Shown: piece by piece, positions 1 to 6,153 of the stretch
Layout: each line of letters starts with the position of its first letter
How positions within the stretch are numbered: the stretch's first letter is position 1
Origin: an uncultured Saprospiraceae bacterium
GTDB taxonomy: Bacteria; Bacteroidota; Bacteroidia; Chitinophagales; Saprospiraceae
Reading direction: 5' to 3'
Assembly (NCBI GenBank): GCA_938033975.1
Contig: CALHKJ010000482.1
Location: 1-6,153 of the forward strand
Length of the DNA stretch: 6,153 nucleotides
Notes under the pieces: model-generated
Told to the model about the DNA's origin: nothing
The model's input: the letters and a program-made list of their open reading frames with translations, nothing else
The model's database searches: none
Position numbers and translations under genes: made by a program

Positions 1-64
1 AACAAGAACAGAATTAAACAAAGAAAAAGAGCTAATGACTTTCGCATATGTAACGATTGTATGA
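1..64 (+). other. possible 3' end of an upstream gene
   Basis: The reading frame starting at base 2 is open from the window edge to a TGA at 62-64 and would end in ...MTFAYVTIV. The frame starting at base 1 is also open, to a TAA at 79-81. Either could be the tail of a plus-strand gene truncated by the window edge. About 20 codons are too few to assign a family or to choose between the frames, so this may equally be non-coding. Confidence 0.25.
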
Positions 65-90
65 GCAATATACTTAACTAACATTGCTCA
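62..90. repeat. 8-bp inverted repeat, possible stem-loop
   Basis: TGAGCAAT at 62-69 and ATTGCTCA at 83-90 are exact reverse complements separated by 13 bases. An overlapping alternative pairs ATTGC at 83-87 with GCAAT at 93-97. The repeat begins at the possible TGA stop of the upstream frame, so it could help end that transcript, but no T-run follows and a classical intrinsic terminator is not supported. An operator for the downstream gene is the other possibility. Confidence 0.35.
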
Positions 91-130
91 ATGCAATAAG
101 GTGCCCGTGGCAACTGTTAATTTTCAATCT

Positions 131-177
131 TTTGCTTTAACTTGCGGGTCGCTTTGGCAAGCGAGGCAAACTTTAAC
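131..177. repeat. GC-rich hairpin with flanking direct repeats in the PhzF-like gene's leader
   Basis: TCGCTT at 149-154 and AAGCGA at 159-164 form a perfect 6-bp stem with a 4-base loop. Outer pairing is possible between TTGC (142-145) or TTTGC (131-135) and GCAA(A) at 166-170. The core at 141-167 is about two-thirds G+C, much richer than the AT-rich surroundings. The heptamer CTTTAAC occurs on both sides (135-141 and 171-177) in the same orientation. The structure ends a few bases before the chosen ATG at 182, so it may affect translation or be a short interspersed palindromic element. Both roles are inference. Confidence 0.5.
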
Positions 178-181
178 AACT

Positions 182-964
182 ATGGAATTAATTCTTTATC
201 AAGTAGATGCATTCAGTGACAAACCCTTTGGTGGCAATCCTGCTGCAGTTTGTGTTCTTGATGAATGGCTATCTGATGAGTTGATGCAGAATATTGCGGC
301 TGAGATGAATCTATCAGAAACTGCCTTTTGTGTAAAAAACGAAGACAAATATCATCTAAGATGGTTTACACCTAAAGCAGAAGTGGATATGTGTGGGCAT
401 GCAACGCTTGCAACAGGTCACATCTACTTTACGGAATTAAATTACAAGCAAGAATCCATTTCATTTGAAACCAAATCAGGACCGTTGCAAGTTGCAAAAA
501 TTTCTGCAGGCCAATACAAATTAAGTTTACCTACGGATGAAGTGATGGTTGTTTTTTATGAAGATGGTCTAGATAAATTAAATATCGAATACGAATCGGT
601 ATTCGAAGGAAAAGATGATTACTTGATGATCTTAAAAAATGAAACTGAAGTAATCAAAACCAGGCCAGATTTTAAAGCCATTGGTAAGTTGGACAAACGT
701 GGTGTTATTATTACAGCCAAAGGTGACAACTCTGATTTTGTAAGTCGATGTTTTTATCCTGCCTATGGAATAGATGAAGATCCAGTTACTGGTTCTGCAC
801 ATACCTTGCTCACACCTTATTGGAGCAGAAGATTAAGTAAGAATGATCTACATGCAAAACAATTATCTGACCGTGGAGGTGAGATGACTTGTCAGCTTAA
901 AGGCGAGAGAGTAAATATTTCAGCTTCAGCAATAACAATAATAAAGGGCAGCTTATATCTTTAA
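182..964 (+). CDS. PhzF-family isomerase/epimerase-like protein
   Basis: This 260-residue protein has the full PhzF signature: GGNPAAV (17-23), NLSETAF (43-49) with the expected catalytic Glu46, a CGHATL motif (71-76) with His73, EDPVTGS (199-205) with Asp200 and Ser205, and the C-terminal LSDRGGE motif. In characterised PhzF the equivalent Glu, His, Asp and Ser lie in the active site between two similar half-domains and support proton-transfer isomerisation without a cofactor. Length and motifs match an intact family member, probably cytoplasmic since no signal peptide is visible. I chose the ATG at 182 because the typical family N-terminus (ELxxYQVDAF) starts there. A longer in-frame GTG start at 101 would only add residues translated from the GC-rich hairpin. 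No phenazine genes are adjacent, so phenazine synthesis is unlikely; most relatives have unknown substrates. A lipoprotein gene follows 32 bases downstream and may be co-transcribed. Confidence 0.92.
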   Translation: MELILYQVDAFSDKPFGGNPAAVCVLDEWLSDELMQNIAAEMNLSETAFCVKNEDKYHLRWFTPKAEVDMCGHATLATGHIYFTELNYKQESISFETKSGPLQVAKISAGQYKLSLPTDEVMVVFYEDGLDKLNIEYESVFEGKDDYLMILKNETEVIKTRPDFKAIGKLDKRGVIITAKGDNSDFVSRCFYPAYGIDEDPVTGSAHTLLTPYWSRRLSKNDLHAKQLSDRGGEMTCQLKGERVNISASAITIIKGSLYL

Positions 965-996
965 GCTATCAAAAACAATCTTATTAAATTCAACGA

Positions 997-2010
997 ATGT
1001 TTAGATTACTAGCTTTATCCTTGGTTTCTATGTTTTTCCTTTTCGCTTGCGCGAATGAAAATTCTAAACCCAATGTGCAAAGACACAACCAGAATCAAAT
1101 TCCTGAAATTGAAAATCTAGATAACTTAATCGGTGAAGATCCTGAGAATTCCAAATTGTACTTTGACAGAGCTACTGTTTATTATAACAATGAAGGCTAT
1201 CAAGAAGCAATCGATGATTTGGCGAAAGCCATTGAATTAGATTCATCACAAGTAAATTATTATCACCTTCTTGCTGATTCCTATTTGGATAATTTCAAAT
1301 CGAAGGAGGCTATTAAAATTCTTAAACTGTGTATAGTTAGATTTCCGAGTGATGTTCTTACTCAATTGAAGCTTTCTGAATACTATCTCATTCTTAAGCA
1401 ATATGAAAGATCGCTTCAAACAGCAGCTACCCTACTTGACAAGGTGCCTAATAATGCAGAAGCTTATTTCATGATGGCAATGAACTTTAGAGCGATGCAA
1501 GATACGGTGCGTGCAAAAAATAGTTTTCAAGCGGCCATAGAAAATGACCCTGAATTGATTGATGCCTGGTTGATACTGGGAGATATGTATTCGGCTGAAG
1601 GCAATCCATTGGCTTTAGATTATTACAAGGGTGCCTTGACTGCTGACCCTGACAATATTTTGGCCAAACACTCAAAGGCATATTACCTGCAGAACAATGG
1701 GAATATTGAGGAGGCACAAAAATTATATGATGAAATTACTTTGACGGATCGCAACTATGTGCAAGCACCCCTCAATTCTGGTATCCTCTACCTAGAAGAA
1801 CAAAACTTCGAAAAAGCTTACGAGAAATTTAATATCGTTGTAGGGAATGCTCCACAAAATTCTCTTGGTTACTACTATAGAGGAGTCTGTAATGAATCAC
1901 TAAATAAGATTGAGGCTGCCATTGAAGACTACCAAAATTCAATCAACTTAGATCCAACTGATCTTAGAGTAAGAGAAGCTTTGGATAAGGCTCAGAAAAT
2001 GCTACAGTAA
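997..2010 (+). CDS. tetratricopeptide-repeat lipoprotein
   Basis: The 337-residue product begins with a short positive and hydrophobic segment (residues 1-17) ending in LFAC, a lipobox with Cys18 as the predicted lipidated residue. The mature protein is therefore probably anchored to a membrane facing the periplasm, often the outer membrane in Bacteroidota. After a polar linker (19-48), about eight tetratricopeptide repeats fill the rest: roughly 51-82, 86-117, 120-151, 154-185, 188-218, 221-251, 255-286 and 289-320. Several end in the usual Asp-Pro turn (END-P, TADP, NLDP). Such repeats form a helical scaffold that binds other proteins. No enzymatic domain is visible, so a specific partner or pathway cannot be named. 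The ATG at 997 is favoured because it directly precedes the signal peptide. The gene lies 32 bases after the PhzF-like gene and converges on lpdA. Confidence 0.88.
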   Translation: MFRLLALSLVSMFFLFACANENSKPNVQRHNQNQIPEIENLDNLIGEDPENSKLYFDRATVYYNNEGYQEAIDDLAKAIELDSSQVNYYHLLADSYLDNFKSKEAIKILKLCIVRFPSDVLTQLKLSEYYLILKQYERSLQTAATLLDKVPNNAEAYFMMAMNFRAMQDTVRAKNSFQAAIENDPELIDAWLILGDMYSAEGNPLALDYYKGALTADPDNILAKHSKAYYLQNNGNIEEAQKLYDEITLTDRNYVQAPLNSGILYLEEQNFEKAYEKFNIVVGNAPQNSLGYYYRGVCNESLNKIEAAIEDYQNSINLDPTDLRVREALDKAQKMLQ

Positions 2011-2033
2011 ATCTTCAGTTTTTTCTGTGCAGC
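2001..2033. terminator. possible weak stem-loop at the convergent gene ends
   Basis: Only 23 bases separate the stop codons of the lipoprotein gene and lpdA. GCTACAG (2001-2007) can pair with CTGT plus AGC (2025-2028 and 2031-2033) across a two-base bulge, with a 17-base loop containing a run of six T (2019-2024). A second small pairing, CAG-T6-CTG, lies inside. Neither has the GC-rich stem followed by a T-run of a standard intrinsic terminator. Its placement between convergent genes is the main reason to propose that transcription ends here. Confidence 0.25.
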
Positions 2034-3440
2034 TTAAATATGCAATGGCCTATTTTCCGTAGCAGCTAATGCAGCCTCTTTTGTCGCTTCAGTATATGTA
2101 GGATGTGGATGTGATATTCTAGCCATATCTTCCGCAGAAGCTTTGAATTCCATCAATGCAACTGCTTCCATAATCATATCGGCAGCCCTAGCACCGCACA
2201 TGTGTACTCCTAGTATTTCATCGGTATCTTTATGTGCAATTACTTTAACCATACCATCGATATCCATACTTGCTCGTGCTCTACCTAATGCTTTGAACGG
2301 GAACTTTCCTACCTTATATGGAATGCCTGCCTCTTTTAATTGGTTTTCGGTTTTACCAACCGCAGAAACTTCTGGCCAAGTATATACTACACCAGGAATT
2401 AGGTTATAATCAATATGTGGTTTTTGACCAGTCATATATTCTGCAACATAGATTCCTTCCTCCTCAGCCTTATGCGCAAGCATCGCTCCTTTAATCACAT
2501 CTCCAATAGCAAATATTCCGGGAACAGCTGTCTCGAGATGATCGTTGACAACAATCCTCCCTCTATCATCTGTTTCAATTCCAACATTTTCTAAACCAAG
2601 ATTATCGGTATACGCTCTTCTTCCTATTGAGATCAAACAATAGTCAGCTGAAAGTTCGAATGTAGGATCTTCACTATCTCTTTTTTGTACAGTTACTTTT
2701 GCAGCTGTCTTAGTCGCATTTACATCGGTAACCTTGTGACTCAGATGGAACTTCATTCCCAATTTCTTGAGTGATCTTTTTAATTCCTTTACTGCATCCT
2801 TGTCCATGCCTGGTAAAAGAGTATTCTGAAATTCAACTACTTCGATCTCAGTTCCTAATCTTGCAAATACACTTCCTAATTCTAAACCAATAACACCTGC
2901 ACCCACAATGATCATTCTCTTAGGAACCTTATCAATATTTAAGGCCTCGGTACTTGTGATCACTCTGTTCTTATCATATTTGAATGCAGCTGGAGTAATT
3001 GGTTTTGATCCGGTTGCAATAATAACCTTCTTGGTATTCAATGTTTCAGTTGTACCGTCTTCTTTGGTAACCGTAATTTCATTTGCGGAAGCGAATGACC
3101 CATGACCATGATGCACATCGATTTTGTTCTTTTTCATCAAGAAGGAAACACCATCACAGGTCTGACTTACTACATCATTCTTTCTTTTGATCATCTGAGG
3201 CATATCCACTTTTGCAGAACCACTTTTGATACCATGTGTTTCAAAGGTGTGAAGCAAATTATGGTAGTGCTCTGATGAATCCAATAATGCTTTAGATGGT
3301 ATACAACCAACATTCAAGCAAGTTCCGCCTAAGGTATTATACCTTTCAATGATTGCGGTCTTCATTCCTAATTGTGCACATCTGATTGCGGCAACATATC
3401 CTCCAGGTCCTGAACCAATTACTGTTACATCGTAAGACAT
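2034..3440 (-). CDS. lpdA: dihydrolipoyl dehydrogenase (E3)
   Basis: This enzyme reoxidises dihydrolipoamide with NAD+ as the shared E3 subunit of 2-oxoacid dehydrogenase complexes and the glycine cleavage system. The 468-residue protein is full length. It shows the FAD-binding GSGPGG (9-14), the redox-active disulfide in GGTCLNVGCIPSK (Cys41 and Cys46), an NAD-binding GAGVIGLELG (180-189), the second FAD contact region GIFAIGDV (308-315), and the dimer-interface HPHPTYTE, with His446 and Glu451 as the expected catalytic pair. It starts 3 bases after the ricT stop, so translational coupling to ricT is likely. No E1 or E2 subunit is in the window, so it probably serves complexes encoded elsewhere, as is common for stand-alone E3 genes. 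Other flavoprotein disulfide reductases such as mercuric or glutathione reductase are less likely, given the motif set and length. Confidence 0.97.
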   Translation of the reverse strand: MSYDVTVIGSGPGGYVAAIRCAQLGMKTAIIERYNTLGGTCLNVGCIPSKALLDSSEHYHNLLHTFETHGIKSGSAKVDMPQMIKRKNDVVSQTCDGVSFLMKKNKIDVHHGHGSFASANEITVTKEDGTTETLNTKKVIIATGSKPITPAAFKYDKNRVITSTEALNIDKVPKRMIIVGAGVIGLELGSVFARLGTEIEVVEFQNTLLPGMDKDAVKELKRSLKKLGMKFHLSHKVTDVNATKTAAKVTVQKRDSEDPTFELSADYCLISIGRRAYTDNLGLENVGIETDDRGRIVVNDHLETAVPGIFAIGDVIKGAMLAHKAEEEGIYVAEYMTGQKPHIDYNLIPGVVYTWPEVSAVGKTENQLKEAGIPYKVGKFPFKALGRARASMDIDGMVKVIAHKDTDEILGVHMCGARAADMIMEAVALMEFKASAEDMARISHPHPTYTEATKEAALAATENRPLHI

Positions 3441-3443
3441 ATC

Positions 3444-3716
3444 TTATTTATTTTTTGTGTCTTTATTTGAATTAGGCTTGTCATTTTGAGGGCCTTTGTT
3501 TTTAGGTCCATTGTTTTTCTTAGCCTTGTTTTTATTGTTGTTATTATTATTGTTATTGCTCTTCTTCTTTTGCCCTTGAGGTTTTGGCCCTTTGGCTTTT
3601 CCTGAACCCTGCTTCGATTTCTTGTCTCCTTCCTTCCTTGGGTTATTGTTCTTTTTCTTGTTGTCCCCACCTCTAGACTTTCCTCGTTTCTTATTTCGCT
3701 TCTTAGATTTTTTCTC
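3444..3716 (-). repeat. low-complexity Lys/Asn/Gly-rich tail-coding region of ricT
   Basis: About 90 codons (residues 365-454) encode mainly Lys, Asn, Gly, Pro and Gln, with a run of eight Asn (residues 418-425, bases 3534-3557). The Asn codons are a mix of AAT and AAC, so this is amino-acid-level low complexity rather than a pure trinucleotide tract. The segment is predicted to be disordered and strongly basic. Its composition also creates a spurious Arg/Lys-rich open frame in another register of the same strand. Confidence 0.8.
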
Positions 3717-4808
3717 TTCTGGCAATTCGATCTGACCAGTAACATCAGCAAAGTTCTTTTCTTCTTTAATTTGACCTTCCGCACTTGCAATTTCAGCTGC
3801 TATTAATTTTTCTGGCTTGATGCCTTTGTCATTCATTGCCTTATACTCCAATACCTGTTCCTTGGTCAGAGGAATCACTTGGTTACGACCCATGTCAGAT
3901 GAGATTGTATAATACATCAATTCAGAAAAGATATCTACTTTCATCAGATAGGCATTGCCATTTTGCGTGCGGAGCATATCTATTTTTCTTGGATACTCTT
4001 CTAATGCTTCAATGTACATATCCAACTCATAGTTGAGGCAACATTTCAATCTACCACACTGACCTGATAATTTTGTTTGATTGATTGCGATATTTTGATA
4101 CCTCGCTGCCGCTGTTGTTACAGTTGAAAAATCAGATAACCAGGTAGAACAACATAACTCTCTTCCGCAAGCTCCTACTCCACCAACTAGTCCAGATTCT
4201 TGTCTAGATCCAATCTGACGCATCTCGATTTTTACTTTAAATTCTTTGGCATATACTCTTACCAATTCTCTAAAGTCAACTCTTCCATCTGCTATATAAT
4301 AAAAAGTTGCTTTCCTTAAATCACCTTGATATTCTACCTCTCCAATTTTCATTTCTAGTCCCAATGATCTTGCAATCTCTCTTGCTTTTATCATCGCTGG
4401 TTTCTCTTTGGCTCTTGCATCATGAAGCTTTCCTAGGTCTCTTTCATTGGCCTTTCTGACAATACTATGGATAACTCTTTCTTCTTGAGTTTTCTTCTTT
4501 TTCATCTGAGCTCTTACCAAATCCCCAGACAAGGTAATCCTTCCTACATCATATCCAGTTGCAGCTTCTAGTACAACCATATCACCTGTAATTGCTCTTG
4601 TGTGAGGAGCATTCATGTAAAACCCTTTACGAGTTCCTTTCTTAAAACTAACTTCTACTATATGATAATCACTTGGATCATTAAGCTCCAAAGTTGTTAG
4701 CCAATCGTAGGTATTCATTTTATTACATGATCCACTACTACAATGACCTTTATTTCCACACCCAGTTGGTGTTCCATCTTTTGATACTGCACATGTACTA
4801 CATCCCAT
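3444..4808 (-). CDS. ricT: RicT/YaaT-like PSP1-domain protein with Cys-rich N-terminus and Lys/Asn-rich tail
   Basis: The central part (roughly residues 118-200) is a PSP1 C-terminal domain with the hallmark TFYYIADGRVDFRELVR. Two cysteine motifs follow, CGRELCC (214-220) and CGRLKCC (251-257). In Bacillus subtilis, RicT (YaaT) partners RicA and RicF, binds Fe-S clusters partly through the corresponding cysteines, and promotes RNase Y-dependent mRNA maturation. A similar cluster-binding, RNA-related role here is inference, since neither partner is in the window. Two additions make this 454-residue protein longer than the B. subtilis version: an N-terminal segment with Cys3, 6, 17, 23 and 28, and a basic, low-complexity tail from about residue 366. 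The ATG at 4808 is supported because the Cys-rich segment starts right there. The gene lies 24 bases after holB and 3 bases before lpdA, consistent with one operon. Confidence 0.9.
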   Translation of the reverse strand: MGCSTCAVSKDGTPTGCGNKGHCSSGSCNKMNTYDWLTTLELNDPSDYHIVEVSFKKGTRKGFYMNAPHTRAITGDMVVLEAATGYDVGRITLSGDLVRAQMKKKKTQEERVIHSIVRKANERDLGKLHDARAKEKPAMIKAREIARSLGLEMKIGEVEYQGDLRKATFYYIADGRVDFRELVRVYAKEFKVKIEMRQIGSRQESGLVGGVGACGRELCCSTWLSDFSTVTTAAARYQNIAINQTKLSGQCGRLKCCLNYELDMYIEALEEYPRKIDMLRTQNGNAYLMKVDIFSELMYYTISSDMGRNQVIPLTKEQVLEYKAMNDKGIKPEKLIAAEIASAEGQIKEEKNFADVTGQIELPEEKKSKKRNKKRGKSRGGDNKKKNNNPRKEGDKKSKQGSGKAKGPKPQGQKKKSNNNNNNNNKNKAKKNNGPKNKGPQNDKPNSNKDTKNK

Positions 4809-4832
4809 TATTTCAAAATTTATATGAAGCGA

Positions 4833-5969
4833 TTAACTCGCAATTTTATTCTTTGCAAAAATTTCCTCAATGCCAAACATGGTTGAAGTCCATAAGATCT
4901 TCTTATTGGCATTTCGATTTATATTCTTAATATTTTCTTCCATCAATGATGCAATGGCAATGGCCATTTCCACTGATATACTTCTTGTCATTTTCAAAGC
5001 AGTTGATTTTTCCTTTCCTGAAAGTCTCACTGTATCTGTTGCATTAAGGTGTACAACCCTCATGTACTCTTTCAAAAAGTGCAGGGTGTAAAGGCAAAAT
5101 CCCTCCATCTCTTTTTTATTCATTTGACCAAGACGATCTGCGAGCTTTAGCATCTTTGTTATATTGCTAGTGTATGCCCCTCTAAAAATGTCCAATAGAA
5201 TTTCATCATATTCACTTTCTTCATTCTGATGAATCTCAATCGCCATTTTCAAATTGCCCGCCGCAAGTCTTACCACCTCTTCTCTTTGTTTTGAATCTAG
5301 AACCTTATCTGCTAAAAAGCTATTAATGGATTCATCTTGAAAAGGAGGTATTTTAAAAATTTGGCATCTTGATTTTATTGTATTCAAAAGCTGTTCTTGA
5401 AAATCAGAAACCAATATGATAATTGTGTCCGGTGTAGGTTCCTCAATCAATTTTAGAAGTCGATTACCTTCCTTCGATAAATATTCAGCTCCATAGATAA
5501 TCTGAATCTTGTATCTGCCTTCATATTTCCTAAGCCCCAAAGATTTTATGATCTGGTTACATTCAGTGACATTTATATTTATCGGCTTATTATCTGCACT
5601 AATGTATTTAGCCCACGCATCTACTCCATTATAAATTTGCTCAGACAAAAAACTTCTAAAAGGGACCAAAAAATCTGTCGAAGTGGTTGCTTCTCTCTTC
5701 TTCCCTTCTTTTGATGAAACAGGAAAGCTTAGATGAAGGTCTGGGTGAATGTACTTTAGAGACTTAATACAATGAGAGCAAACGCCACAAACTTCAATAC
5801 CATCCTTTTCTTCACACAACAAAGCTGCAGCAAATGCCATTGCAAATGCCAGTTTGCCATTTCCTTGAGGTCCAGTAAACAAGATGGCATGCGGAATTCT
5901 GTCATCCTTTATCAGACCTGATAAAAACTCCTTACTTGCTGCTTGTCCTGGTATATCCCTAAATAACAC
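4833..5969 (-). CDS. holB: DNA polymerase III subunit delta-prime
   Basis: Delta-prime is the rigid, non-hydrolysing subunit of the clamp loader that places the beta sliding clamp on DNA. The 378-residue protein opens with the characteristic FRDIPGQ. It has a P-loop-like GPQGNGKL (33-40), in which the usual Ser/Thr after Lys39 is Leu, and four zinc-ligand cysteines (Cys52, 61, 64, 67) spaced as in Escherichia coli delta-prime. The conserved LLKLIEEP (171-178) and the clamp-loader SRC motif (200-202) follow, then a helical C-terminal collar domain. The start is a GTG at 5967-5969: the frame runs upstream into a TGA without an ATG, and the family N-terminus begins exactly here. A DnaX (gamma/tau) assignment is less likely because of the degenerate P-loop and Walker B region and the short length. 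It is the first visible gene of the holB-ricT-lpdA cluster. Confidence 0.93.
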   Translation of the reverse strand: MLFRDIPGQAASKEFLSGLIKDDRIPHAILFTGPQGNGKLAFAMAFAAALLCEEKDGIEVCGVCSHCIKSLKYIHPDLHLSFPVSSKEGKKREATTSTDFLVPFRSFLSEQIYNGVDAWAKYISADNKPININVTECNQIIKSLGLRKYEGRYKIQIIYGAEYLSKEGNRLLKLIEEPTPDTIIILVSDFQEQLLNTIKSRCQIFKIPPFQDESINSFLADKVLDSKQREEVVRLAAGNLKMAIEIHQNEESEYDEILLDIFRGAYTSNITKMLKLADRLGQMNKKEMEGFCLYTLHFLKEYMRVVHLNATDTVRLSGKEKSTALKMTRSISVEMAIAIASLMEENIKNINRNANKKILWTSTMFGIEEIFAKNKIAS

Positions 5970-6153
5970 TGTAGCTGATTTAATAATAACTGAAGCTCAG
6001 GGATAGCTTAGAAGAGAAGAGACTTATGAATAGTATAAACTAATGGCTATTGTTTGTCTCTGAATTTATAATTGATATATCTAATATTGGTCTTTTGACC
6101 TAATTCTTCAATTTTTACTCTTTCCTGCTATTTTCTCCCTCAAAATACCCAAA
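5970..6153. other. holB upstream region with short inverted repeats
   Basis: This 184-base AT-rich stretch has no full gene on either strand. It contains a nested inverted repeat: AGAGAC (6018-6023) with GTCTCT (6056-6061) outside, and AATAG (6029-6033) with CTATT (6047-6051) inside. It also has a small hairpin GGTC-TTTT-GACC (6089-6100) and the 8-bp palindrome GATATATC (6074-6081). I found no convincing match to the Bacteroidota promoter consensus (TTG near -33, TAnnTTTG near -7), so the holB promoter is not placed. No T-run follows the hairpins, so they are not called terminators. Confidence 0.4.
6108..6152 (-). other. possible 3' end of a gene upstream of holB
   Basis: Read on the minus strand, one frame is open from the window edge to a TGA at 6108-6110 (ending ...REKIAGKSKN), and another to a TAA at 6115-6117. 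Either could be the last codons of a gene transcribed in the same direction as holB. The fragment is too short to identify, and both open frames may be chance. Confidence 0.2.

Noticed and set aside
101..181. In-frame GTG at 101 as the start of the PhzF-like gene
   Set aside because: The added 27 residues do not resemble the family N-terminus and are translated from the GC-rich hairpin; the ATG at 182 begins exactly at the conserved ELxxYQVDAF region.
1487..1717. Antisense open frame inside the TPR lipoprotein gene
   Set aside because: It overlaps clear tetratricopeptide-repeat codons on the opposite strand and encodes no recognisable motif.
182..2010. Phenazine biosynthesis cluster
   Set aside because: Only a PhzF-family protein is present. 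No other phenazine gene is visible, and this family is widespread in bacteria that make no phenazine.
2143..3105. Two plus-strand open frames (2143-2409 and 2908-3105) opposite lpdA
   Set aside because: Both are antisense to conserved lpdA domains, and neither shows a domain or leader of its own.
3534..3557. Poly-Asn codon run as a phase-variable repeat
   Set aside because: Codons are mixed AAT and AAC, and any change by whole units of three would keep the frame, so on/off switching is not expected.
3425..3790. 121-codon minus-strand open frame rich in Arg and Lys
   Set aside because: It lies in another register of the ricT tail and runs into the lpdA start. Its composition is a by-product of the AAA/AAT-rich low-complexity DNA, and ricT is strongly supported in the overlapping frame.
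3836..5091. Plus-strand open frames opposite ricT and holB
   Set aside because: They are shadows of two well-supported genes, and their hydrophobic stretches follow from the complement of Lys/Asn/Ile-rich codons.
1..6153. A novel defence, mobile or CRISPR-type system
   Set aside because: No repeat-spacer array, integrase, transposase, nuclease or toxin-antitoxin pair can be seen; all five genes belong to recognised families.

Overview
The window looks like an ordinary chromosomal stretch of a Bacteroidota bacterium, most likely of the Cytophagales or a related order. The sequence is AT-rich and its start codons lack clear Shine-Dalgarno sequences, having A/T-rich leaders instead. RicT carries a cysteine-rich N-terminus of a kind I associate with Bacteroidota, and holB sits directly upstream of ricT. 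The order-level placement is inference.

Layout. Positions 1-181 hold the possible tail of an upstream gene, an 8-bp inverted repeat and a GC-rich hairpin. Two plus-strand genes follow: a complete PhzF-family isomerase/epimerase-like protein (182-964) and, 32 bases later, a lipoprotein with about eight tetratricopeptide repeats (997-2010). They converge across 23 bases on a minus-strand cluster that is transcribed right to left: holB (DNA polymerase III delta-prime, GTG start at 5969), ricT (PSP1-domain protein, 24 bases after holB) and lpdA (dihydrolipoyl dehydrogenase, 3 bases after ricT). The last 184 bases, upstream of holB, are mostly non-coding, with short inverted repeats and perhaps the last codons of another minus-strand gene.

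How the genes fit together. The holB-ricT-lpdA spacing suggests one transcript mixing a clamp-loader subunit, an RNA-processing-associated protein and a central-metabolism flavoenzyme. The holB-ricT pairing also occurs in Bacillus subtilis. The PhzF-like gene has no phenazine genes beside it, so its substrate is unknown. I see no CRISPR array, tRNA, rRNA, transposase, phage gene or defence gene, and no convincing evidence of a new multi-gene system. The observations most worth a second look are the two unusual ends of RicT (five cysteines at the N-terminus, a Lys/Asn-rich C-terminal tail) and the GC-rich palindrome just upstream of the PhzF-like gene.
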